A stretch of 31,998 bases of DNA. Origin: a virus. The position numbers and the translations under genes are program-made. Within the stretch, counting starts at the first letter, position 1. Every line of letters begins with the position of its first letter. Location of the stretch: IMG/VR virus record IMGVR_UViG_3300025759_011710, positions 1 through 31,998 of that record. One strand, written 5' to 3'. Under the pieces are notes generated by a model. That model searched no databases and was not told the origin of the DNA. It saw nothing but the letters and a program-made list of their open reading frames with translations. Below are positions 16,212 to 24,000 of this stretch, one piece after another.

Positions 16212-17250
16212 GAAGGAAGCTCCTGCCATCGGGTTGCCCTAGTAACTCATAAAGTTGGTCGTTGGACATTGAACCCATATTGTTGACAATAGACTCCGTT
16301 GTTAGCGTTTGTTGAACGGGTTTAGCAGTTTGTCCGGTCGTCAATACTTTGGCTTGATTCCCCATGGCTGGTCTGACTTGCCTTTGCTCAACTGGTTGCT
16401 GAGGCTGAGGCTGCTGAACAGAAGGAACTTGTCCTTTCTGAGCCGCAAAGTCATGAGCCATGATTTCAGGCCACCTTGGCGATTGAAAAACTGCTGCGTA
16501 ATCAGGAGACGATTGAGCTTGTTCAATAAAGTGATCGAACTCTTTTCTGTAGAGTGTCTCTTTATTAGACAGATCCGGGTAGGATTGATAAGCTCTGTCC
16601 CTGCTCTCCACCGCTCTATCGCGATGGGTATTATATTCCTCTTCACGCCTCCTTTCATCAGCTCTTTCTTTCCGGTCTTGGATAGCTTGAAGTTGTAGTT
16701 CCTTCTTCATAATCTCTCTTTGAAAATTGAGAGCTTGAAGAGTATCTAAATCTTCGGCTGCTTCTTTAACCTTAGTTTCGAGCTCCTGAATCTGAGTGTT
16801 CAGAGTCCCCGCTTCCTGTGCAAAGGGGTCAGTCGGCTGTTGAGCTTCCTGAGGTTGTACCGGTTGCGGTTGTGGTTGATTCTGAGTTTCTTGACCGTAG
16901 ATGACTTTAGCCGCGTCTGCAAATGTACCACTAAATCCTTCAGACCTATATAGATCTATGACTTGTTGGTCTAATTCGCTCTTCGGCCGAATTCTTCTTT
17001 TAGCCAGTCTATCTTCTTCAGATTCTACTTCTCCTTGCGGTTCAGCAGTTTCCAAAGAAACCTCTTCCTCCGTACTTGTAGCTTCGGGCTGAGCTTCCTG
17101 GGATTGCTCCTCAGGCTGAGGTTCAGCTGTTGTTTCTACCCGTACAGGTTCATTCGTTGATAATGCCTCACGAAGGTCGTCAGTTGACACATCCGCGAGA
17201 TTTAACTCGGTTTGTTGGGGGGAATCAACCACCCCGGTTTGTTCTTCCAT
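16207..17250 (-). CDS. Putative capsid scaffolding protein (347 aa)
   Basis: It is placed between portal and major capsid genes, the usual position of the scaffold that organises procapsid assembly and then leaves. The composition fits: residues 1-75 are acidic and Gln/Glu-rich (disordered), residues about 145-215 form a long charged coiled coil (LNTQIQELETKVKEAAEDL and a following EIMKKELQLQAIQDRKERAD), then a helical RKEFDHFIEQAQ segment, and a Gln/Pro-rich stretch near 270-300. The C-terminus is short and helical, ending GQPDGRSFLR, a likely capsid-binding end. Start is ATG at 17250; the ribosome binding site is weak. No enzymatic motif is visible. The call rests on position and composition. 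Confidence 0.75.
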   Translation of the reverse strand: MEEQTGVVDSPQQTELNLADVSTDDLREALSTNEPVRVETTAEPQPEEQSQEAQPEATSTEEEVSLETAEPQGEVESEEDRLAKRRIRPKSELDQQVIDLYRSEGFSGTFADAAKVIYGQETQNQPQPQPVQPQEAQQPTDPFAQEAGTLNTQIQELETKVKEAAEDLDTLQALNFQREIMKKELQLQAIQDRKERADERRREEEYNTHRDRAVESRDRAYQSYPDLSNKETLYRKEFDHFIEQAQSSPDYAAVFQSPRWPEIMAHDFAAQKGQVPSVQQPQPQQPVEQRQVRPAMGNQAKVLTTGQTAKPVQQTLTTESIVNNMGSMSNDQLYELLGQPDGRSFLR

Positions 17251-17294
17251 TCCCGTACAATACTAATGTTATACGGAGCTGAAAACCGGTTGTA

Positions 17295-17426
17295 TTAGTA
17301 CCCGTATATCTTACGCTTGCCTTTGCTTTTCTTTACTGGCTTGGCTTTCGCGCACTGTTGGGCTTTTTTACAAACCTCAGGAGTTTTACATTTTTCGCAA
17401 GTTTGGAATTCTTTATTTTTGTCCAT
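17295..17426 (-). CDS. Four-cysteine basic microprotein (43 aa)
   Basis: I found this reading frame by eye: ATG at 17426, TAA at 17295-17297. It overlaps the holin-like gene by 14 bases. The N-terminal half contains TCEKCKTPEVCKKAQQC, a C-x2-C-x6-C-x5-C arrangement that could bind one zinc ion. The C-terminal half is almost entirely basic (KAKPVKKSKGKRKIYGY). A nucleic-acid-binding or capsid-internal role is conceivable, but no family is recognised. The frame is supported by its cysteine spacing, tight overlap and lack of other coding potential; no strong ribosome binding site is visible, so coupling to the upstream gene is likely. Confidence 0.6.
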   Translation of the reverse strand: MDKNKEFQTCEKCKTPEVCKKAQQCAKAKPVKKSKGKRKIYGY

Positions 17427-17568
17427 CTTTATAGAATTTTAGGAGTTTCCAGAGCATGTAAGTACAAGTAAGTACACCGGCACAAAGTCCAACTATGTCG
17501 TTCCATTGTCCGAGCGTAAAAGAGAGCCCGGTTCCGATCATACCAATTATAGGAGTGGAGTCGCTCAC
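17413..17568 (-). CDS. Holin-like protein, GTG start (51 aa)
   Basis: I read GTG at 17568 with GGAGG eight bases upstream, ending at TAA 17413-17415. It begins SDSTPIIGMIGTGLSFTLGQ, followed by WNDIVGLCAGVLTCTYMLWK, and ends LLKFYKDGQK. The short hydrophobic first segment, the Q-W-x-x-I-V-G-L turn, a second membrane helix and a basic C-terminus match small class II phage holins, which open the inner membrane at lysis. The GTG overlaps the stop of the 38-residue peptide (GTGA). No endolysin gene is seen in the window, so lysis genes are only partly represented. The holin call is by pattern. Confidence 0.65.
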   Translation of the reverse strand: MSDSTPIIGMIGTGLSFTLGQWNDIVGLCAGVLTCTYMLWKLLKFYKDGQK

Positions 17569-17681
17569 GATAATACCTCCACGGCTAAATAAACTGCTAC
17601 CATGCAGGCTAATATAAACACAATTTTACCTGAACCCGGTAAGGTTTGATAATAATCTTTTAAAAGTTTAAAGTTTTTCAT
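17565..17681 (-). CDS. Single-helix membrane microprotein (38 aa)
   Basis: ATG at 17681 lies inside the end of the 161-residue gene (14-base overlap), and the TGA overlaps the holin-like gene's GTG. After a basic N-terminus, MKNFKLLKDYYQTLPGSG, comes one membrane helix, KIVFILACMVAVYLAVEVLS, reaching the C-terminus. Its position next to a holin-like gene suggests an antiholin, pinholin or other lysis-timing peptide; it could equally be an envelope or ejection-related peptide. No clear ribosome binding site is seen, so translation is probably coupled to the upstream gene. Confidence 0.6.
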   Translation of the reverse strand: MKNFKLLKDYYQTLPGSGKIVFILACMVAVYLAVEVLS

Positions 17682-18153
17682 TCGGTGGTTTTATTGGGAA
17701 GGGCGCGCGCGTAAGTTGTTTCTCTGCTTCAGTTCGTGCGCATTTTTGGGCTGTTTTTCTAGCTAGCAGGATAGGAATACAAAGATAAGCTAGTAAAACG
17801 GAGCCCGCTACCGTTAGTATTTTTTTTATAGAATCCGTAAACTCTTCAAAACCACTAGCTTGAGATTCTAAGCCCTTTTGAACCAATTTATCGACATCTC
17901 CGTGGGTCAAAGCATCTACGGTTTCTTTAAGATCCTCATTCTCGGTCATCATCTGAGCGGTCTTACCACCAGCATAACCTACACCGGCGCCAACAGCACC
18001 ACCCGCTGGCCCAAGAACCGCACCACTAGCCCCTCCGGCTACTGAGCCCATGACTGGATACCAAGATGAAGCTTTACACCCCATAACCAAAAGCAGCATT
18101 GCCGCTATTAGTAATATATCTAAAATTAAGACTATATAACCCCGATTACTCAT
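17668..18153 (-). CDS. Two-helix membrane protein, possible lipoprotein (161 aa)
   Basis: ATG at 18153 overlaps the preceding stop as ATGA. Residues 8-25 are strongly hydrophobic (VLILDILLIAAMLLLVMG) and end at Cys26, a lipobox-like LVMGC. Residues about 36-63 are a glycine zipper (GSVAGGASGAVLGPAGGAVG), which can pack in membranes. A helical charged part follows, then a second membrane helix near 112-130 (ILTVAGSVLLAYLCIPILLA) and a basic tail. It opens a run of overlapping membrane genes, so a lysis role (spanin- or holin-like) or an ejection-channel role are the candidates. I cannot decide between them, and the lipobox is imperfect (Met at -2). Confidence 0.65.
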   Translation of the reverse strand: MSNRGYIVLILDILLIAAMLLLVMGCKASSWYPVMGSVAGGASGAVLGPAGGAVGAGVGYAGGKTAQMMTENEDLKETVDALTHGDVDKLVQKGLESQASGFEEFTDSIKKILTVAGSVLLAYLCIPILLARKTAQKCARTEAEKQLTRAPFPIKPPNEKL

Positions 18154-18527
18154 TTCACAGGTTTAGGCTCTGAAAAAACTTCAAACTCATCACCGCGCTT
18201 ATTTAAGGATAAGAATCTTTGAGTATTAGAAAGAGTTAAAAATCTTAAAATAGTAGTACTTTGAAAGCGCACTAAATTAATACGGTAAATTGTGCCCTTA
18301 ACGAGACGGTCTGTAGTTTTTAAAGCAATAATTTGTGGCCCGCTACCGGCGGGGAAAGTGTAATCTCTGATGTGACCATTATTTGGTGCAGTAGGGAATT
18401 TATAATGGCTGATATATTTAATAGACCCCGAATCCGTAAGTTTTACGGGAGCTACTGCCGAAAACTTAGTGGGTGCGGGGTCGGTTGCTTTCTTTCCAAC
18501 GAAAGTAGTTGTAGTTTTTCCAATCAT
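18150..18527 (-). CDS. Small beta-rich phage protein, unknown (125 aa)
   Basis: ATG at 18527 overlaps the preceding stop as ATGA. The N-terminal 30 residues are Thr/Lys/Ala-rich and extended (MIGKTTTTFVGKKATDPAPT). The rest alternates hydrophobic and polar residues in beta style (GSIKYISHYKFPTA, YRINLVRFQSTTILRFLTLS). No membrane helix, cysteine or catalytic motif is present. It lies between portal and membrane-protein genes. A capsid-decoration or head-associated role is possible, but nothing in the sequence proves it. Confidence 0.75.
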   Translation of the reverse strand: MIGKTTTTFVGKKATDPAPTKFSAVAPVKLTDSGSIKYISHYKFPTAPNNGHIRDYTFPAGSGPQIIALKTTDRLVKGTIYRINLVRFQSTTILRFLTLSNTQRFLSLNKRGDEFEVFSEPKPVK

Positions 18528-18805
18528 GCCTTTTTAACCTTAAACATTTCGGGGCTGTGCTTCTTAAGATTCTTCGATTCTATTTTGATGACCGCTTCCG
18601 CAAGAGCCATTGGCGATAAGTTTTCCAACGCGTTAACGACGGCCTTGAGAGCAATTGTCTCCTCGGGACTTGTTTCACGGTCAAGCATTTTGGAGAGGTA
18701 TCTCCCTCTCTCGGTCTGAAACCGTTTTTCAAGATGGCTAAAAGCCTCATCCACAGTAAGCCTTTTGACATCGGAAAGTTTGTCGAATAGAACGATGTCG
18801 CTCAT
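18524..18805 (-). CDS. Small helical phage protein, unknown (93 aa)
   Basis: ATG at 18805 overlaps the preceding stop as TAATG, and its TGA overlaps the next ATG. The protein is almost wholly helical and charged (VDEAFSHLEKRFQTERGRYL, then SPEETIALKAVVNALENLS), with a lysine-rich C-terminus (ESKNLKKHSPEMFKVKKA). There are no cysteines or membrane segments. Helical proteins of this size between portal and scaffold genes may be head-assembly cofactors; the family is not recognised. Confidence 0.8.
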   Translation of the reverse strand: MSDIVLFDKLSDVKRLTVDEAFSHLEKRFQTERGRYLSKMLDRETSPEETIALKAVVNALENLSPMALAEAVIKIESKNLKKHSPEMFKVKKA

Positions 18806-19008
18806 TAAGCTACGGACTGAGCCCGGTTAGTCTTAGTAATAACGCCTGTAAGTACGGTGTATCCTTTTCCAAGTGGGTGGCAGAAGTTACCGAAATTAGC
18901 TCCAAGCTGACGCTTGACTACTTCGAGACTAGCTCCTTTTTTGCGATTATTAATCCTGCCCTGCTTAAAAGCATTAGGTATTTTTGAGTGTGTATATTTA
19001 TTAGCCAT
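18805..19008 (-). CDS. Small basic phage protein, unknown (67 aa)
   Basis: ATG at 19008 has AGGA eight bases upstream, just after the portal stop. The chain is basic (KYTHSKIPNAFKQGRINNRK then KGASLEVVKRQLGANFG) with a single cysteine and a glycine-rich GKGYTVLTGVITK end. No known fold or motif is recognised. It begins a set of three tightly overlapped small genes behind the portal gene. Confidence 0.75.
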   Translation of the reverse strand: MANKYTHSKIPNAFKQGRINNRKKGASLEVVKRQLGANFGNFCHPLGKGYTVLTGVITKTNRAQSVA

Positions 19009-19013
19009 GATAG

Positions 19014-21050
19014 TTATCCTGTTTGTTGTTGATATTGATTTTCGCCCTGTGGATTGCTGTTACCCATTCCCTGGACTTGTGCTGCAATTTGATCACCGGC
19101 TTCGGGAGCTTGTCCACCGCCACCGGCACCTTGAGCATCCGCCATGAGTTTCATAATCTCAGCTTCGCTTTTAGGATCGGGAGGTGCGGCTTCGGGTAGA
19201 AGCTCTTCCGTATTTTCGTAGCCTAGAGCGTCCAAAATGCGCTTAAACATAGGACGGCTAAACGGTCTGATTTCCGGTGGGTGTTGTAAAAATCTCTCTT
19301 GTACTTGGAGAGCTAAGTTAGCTTTTTCGATAGCTCTTTGACCCTGATCCTGAGAAAGAATAACTTTACAATTCATTTCTAGGTTAGCAATACGCTCGGG
19401 GGTCATTTCGGCAAAAGCTGTTACATCTCCTTCCATGTACTCATAGATCTCGGCTTCGTCCATAGTTGCCATGGATACTTTAATCAATTTTGCCAAGTGC
19501 TCTTCAAAACCGCGTACAATTCTACGCATCCAACGGCGTCCTATTTTAGAAGCTTCGTTAAGTGTAGCTTCAACTCCCGTAGCTGTATTAGCGGGAGATA
19601 ACGCTTGGTAGTCACCTTGCGCCATGTTCGATACGCCGAGCCAAAGCTGAACCATTCCGAATACGAAATCTATTAACTCTTGAGTTTTGTTGTCTAAATT
19701 AGGAAGAGCGGAAAACGATAGAAAGTCTTCCATACTATACTGATCCTTGAGCTGAAATAACTTACCCGCATGAAGCTCTACATCTTCGGGCTCATCTTCG
19801 ACGGCTTGAGGGTTAACACCTATAATTGGATTAGATGAAAGCTCGTTTCTATAGCTCTCTGAATTAAATTGTTTATCGATATACTCCTGATATGTCCTGA
19901 TTTTTTCAGGTAAACTCGGACCCCACCAACGGTTCTTCATTTTACCGATAGCAACTGTTACATAAGGAGGTTTGTTATCGGGAGTTAATTTAGCGGTGTA
20001 CTCGTAAAAAATAGCTTTTTTTAATTCCGTGTCGATAAACACACAGAAATCTTGTGGCTCACCGGTGCCGAGAATGTCTTTAGATATCCAACACTCTACG
20101 ATAGGAATCATAGGTACTTTTTCCTGATCCCATTTTACGGTGTCCTTTGACTCTTCATTCTTTTCAGAATCAGTCCTTGGATTAGCATCTTTTTTGACAG
20201 CTTCTAAATAATCGGCGAATGAGAACCACTCTCTGTTAAGAAAGATCTCTTCACACCAGTGCAGATTTTTGTCGTAAAGTTCGGCTATAAAATCGGCGTA
20301 TTCTAGGTGCTCAACGGAGCTTGGAGCTAAGAATCTATCGGAATCAACGACCACCGACCGAGGACCTTTGTACTTTATCTGTTGAGTCGGTACGCCTTCG
20401 GGAAACGGTTTAAATTCATGTTTACCCGGCGTGACAACGAACGACGGGTCGGCTTCTAGACGAGACTCCGTTTCGCCGGTTTCAGGGTTAACTTCGGGGA
20501 ATAGATTAGACTCTCCTTCAATTACCGGGCCTTGGTCTAAGATCTCTACAAACTCTTGAATCTCGTTATCAAACAAAGCGCTACGCTCCATGTCGTACCA
20601 TGTAGATTTACGCTCTTCATAAACGGATTTAAATATAGCGGCTCTTTGGATAAATATATGCAGAAAACTTTCCTCAAGCCTTTCACGGATACGGCCTTTG
20701 TCTTCTAGTTTCCAATGGAAATATCTGTTAAAATCTTCAGCGGAATCAGCATCTGCGAGCCCTTGCGGTTTAAATTCGAAGTATGGGCTAGTTCCCGTTA
20801 TTTCATCTTCAGCTCTAGCTAAGAAATGATCTACGACTAAACTGGTCAAGGGTACTGAAACATTTGATTGTGAATAAATACCGTCTAGCGAATCCCGATC
20901 AAACCGATCATTTTCATAAGTTTTCCAAGAAAGTTTATCAGATTTAATCCTAATCGCGTTGTCTTCCTTAAGGGCTTCAACTCTATCCAGCGCGTACTGA
21001 ACGAGCTTTTCCTCCTGTTCTTTGTTAAGTATTAGATTTGTATTCTTCAC
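19014..21050 (-). CDS. Portal protein (678 aa)
   Basis: It forms the ring at the capsid vertex through which DNA is packaged and ejected. Sequence support: a charged helical N-terminus, KTYENDRFDRDSLDGIYSQS near residue 45, a long central part with WYDMERSALFDNEIQEFVEI and GPRSVVVDSDRFLAPSSVEH, and a C-terminal stem-like helix region with ANTATGVEATLNEASKIGRR and WMRRIVRGFEEHLAKLIKVS. This is the helix order I know from large podovirus portals. The last 60 residues are Gly/Gln/Pro-rich and disordered. Start is GTG at 21050, with no ATG available near the conserved N-terminus and only a weak ribosome binding site. It precedes small genes, scaffold and capsid, as expected. Confidence 0.85.
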   Translation of the reverse strand: MKNTNLILNKEQEEKLVQYALDRVEALKEDNAIRIKSDKLSWKTYENDRFDRDSLDGIYSQSNVSVPLTSLVVDHFLARAEDEITGTSPYFEFKPQGLADADSAEDFNRYFHWKLEDKGRIRERLEESFLHIFIQRAAIFKSVYEERKSTWYDMERSALFDNEIQEFVEILDQGPVIEGESNLFPEVNPETGETESRLEADPSFVVTPGKHEFKPFPEGVPTQQIKYKGPRSVVVDSDRFLAPSSVEHLEYADFIAELYDKNLHWCEEIFLNREWFSFADYLEAVKKDANPRTDSEKNEESKDTVKWDQEKVPMIPIVECWISKDILGTGEPQDFCVFIDTELKKAIFYEYTAKLTPDNKPPYVTVAIGKMKNRWWGPSLPEKIRTYQEYIDKQFNSESYRNELSSNPIIGVNPQAVEDEPEDVELHAGKLFQLKDQYSMEDFLSFSALPNLDNKTQELIDFVFGMVQLWLGVSNMAQGDYQALSPANTATGVEATLNEASKIGRRWMRRIVRGFEEHLAKLIKVSMATMDEAEIYEYMEGDVTAFAEMTPERIANLEMNCKVILSQDQGQRAIEKANLALQVQERFLQHPPEIRPFSRPMFKRILDALGYENTEELLPEAAPPDPKSEAEIMKLMADAQGAGGGGQAPEAGDQIAAQVQGMGNSNPQGENQYQQQTG

Positions 21051-21061
21051 GATATCATTTG

Positions 21062-24000
21062 TTATACATCAATTCCCATCTTTCTAGCTTTGTACAATAC
21101 TTTAAGCCATGTCGCGACCCGTTGCTTTTCGTACTCTTCGATCTTAGCAGCTTTTTGTGATTCCGACAACTTACCCGCATTAACTTTATCGATGAGTCTT
21201 TGTATTGCTTTTCGTTTAGTATCAGCGGCATCTACGATGGGTTTGATTTTTAATAAGTCTTTGTTGGCCAACATTGCTTGTTTAGCTTGTGTTATGTTTT
21301 TACCATTTTTTAGGTTTTTTACATACTCATTAGCTACATCTACTCTGTGTTTCAGACCGTAAAATCTTTTAGAAGTTGTGAAACTTGAATAACCTTCTCT
21401 GTAGAATCTGCGTGTTACGGGAACTTCCTTCCAATTAACATCTGCATTTCCATTTAAACCTGCATATGCTCCTGAAATAATTCTCGAAAACGCTGCACCT
21501 GGGCCACCTGTGTATCCTTCGAATATGTGCTCTAAGTCGCTTCCTGAGAGCCCCCAAAGCATATCATCCATTTCGTTAGTAACCTCGCCTGCACCAAACA
21601 TTTTCTTTAATGATCCGGGAGTCACTTCGTCACCGCCTAACCATTTGTTAATGCTTTTTGCGGCATCTACGAAAAAGTCTTTAGTTCCTTTACTACTCCT
21701 TTCGGAGGCTGGTGTCTTTACTCCGAAGTCTCTGTCTTTTCTAGTAATGGGTGCTCCATAAAAAGTTTCGTTTTGCATTACTTGATACAAAGGAGCAAAT
21801 ACACCAGGAACCCAAGTTTCACCAACGGGGTTAAATGTGTTGTAGAAGTTATCCATAGCGCTTGCGCCATTAGCTATAACTCCTGAGCCACCCATAGCGG
21901 GTCCGAATTGGCTTGCGACTACATTAGATGCTTTCTGCCCCATCATCCAAATTAAGTTCCAACCCCAAGGTAATGGGACTCTTAAGTTCTTATCCGTTCC
22001 GGGTATAAAAGCTACGAGATTAGAATCTCTTTCAAAGTCACCTAAATTATCGTAATGGTTGCCTTCTTTTTCACCGTCTTCATCTTCGTCGTGACCGGTA
22101 AGCAATCTTTGAAGTATCCCCCACATAAAAGATACGGTCATAATTCCGACCACTATTTTAGCAGCTCCTGCATCCCTATTAGCCAACGCTCTTAAGAACC
22201 TCAAGTTACCCTGAACTCCTGCGTTAAAGAACAATACCAAAGAACCAATACTTGAGCTTAGCGTACCCTTACGGTTGAAGTCTACGGAGATGTTTCTACC
22301 AGCCATAACGGCTTGCTGTATTGTAAAACCGGATTGGAGCAGCTTGGTGGCTACAACCAACCTGACTGTGTTTTCCACACCCGCATTAGCCGCTTCAACT
22401 ACTTTAATAAATCTATTTTCGAGCAGAGCTGTTTTAGCTTTGCTTATTTTTCTTTTAACTCCGGTCGGTTGAGTTCCGAGGACTTTTTGAATATCCTCCA
22501 TTGCGTTAGTCATTGCGTCAGGGCCTGAGAAAGCTGTACGCAAGCCATGTGCTTCGAAGAATTTAAACCAACTTTCCCAATCACCTTCGGGTATTTTTAA
22601 AGCTGTTTCTCGGTTAACCTTAGCCCACTCGTTAGATCTTTTACCCTCTTCTAAACTTCTTTCTACTTTATAAATACCTTTTGTAACTTTGTAGAAATTA
22701 CGGGGGTTTAAAAGTGAAGCTACATCTTTAAATATCTTTTTCTTCTCGTCTTCTCTGATGTTAGCCATCGCATTGATCGTATCCCTAACAGCATTCGCAA
22801 GAATGAAGTCGGGATTGAACGATGTGTACATCTGAGCGAGGAAACGAGTAGGTACATTAAATAGTTTAAGTATAGGGTTGGTAGGTACGAAATTAAGGTT
22901 ACCTAACTCAGCTTTCATACGAGCACCGATGCCCGTAAGAGATTGACCACTCCGGGCTACCTTCATGTTAAACTTAACAAATTTAAGCTCACCTTTTTGC
23001 TTAACCAAGAAGATAGATGGGTCTTGCATACTTATAGGTATTTCTCCTTTTCTTAAGACCGTTCTAGTTTTACCATCTACTACTTTTTTCTTTAAACGGG
23101 TACCCTCTACTGTTGGCATTTTCCCGCTTAAATCTTCTTCGTTAATTACATCGAAAATTTCATTAAACTCTTGGAATATGATCTTTCGCTTAGCGGGGTC
23201 GTTAAATAGTTTAGATATACCGTTTGCTTCGGTAATTCCTTTAAAATTGTCAGACCACTCAATATTCCCATCTAAGTTGTCTCTGTTTTTAAATAATTCT
23301 AAAAACAACTCATAGAACTCACGCATACGCTGACCGGGTGCTATTTTCGCACCTCTCATAACCATTGCGTCATGATCTAAAAATGCATGAGCTAAAGCAG
23401 TTGAAGGGTCGGGCTTGTCCACACCTTTTCTTCTACCTGTGACTCTTTTAGAAATTTCGTTACTGCTCTTTGAAGCCCAACCCGATTGACCCCCTTTTAT
23501 CTTAATAAGATCTTGAAGAGCTTCGGTTTCTTCGTATTGAAACTCGTTGTTCTGAAACCCTCTCATTGGGGCATAGAAATAACCACTAGGTAACCCGAGA
23601 TCTGAGTCTACTTTATTCTGAGCCTTCCAATTATCGGAGTTAAATGTAGCCTTTATTGTAGCAACATCTTCTGCGTACTCAGGGGCAGTGGGATCAAGTT
23701 CCAATGACTCAAATACAATGTTAACAAGTTCATCCGCAGTAGCGGCTCTTGATTTAGATGTGATTAACTTAAAGGCTTCTTCTTGAGTAATTTGACCCGT
23801 TTCCAAAGCGCGGGAAATAGTAGTGGCGTTCATCCTTGCCCACAGACCCATGATACTTTGACTTGGGTTACTCGCTCCGTGTTTTAACAAACGGGTAAGT
23901 TTACTGTTTGACCTAGCATTATTTACTATAGCGGCAGCTTCTCTGTCGGAATAACCTGACGGTGCAAACTCGCCGCTTTCATTCTCGTACAAAGATTCGT

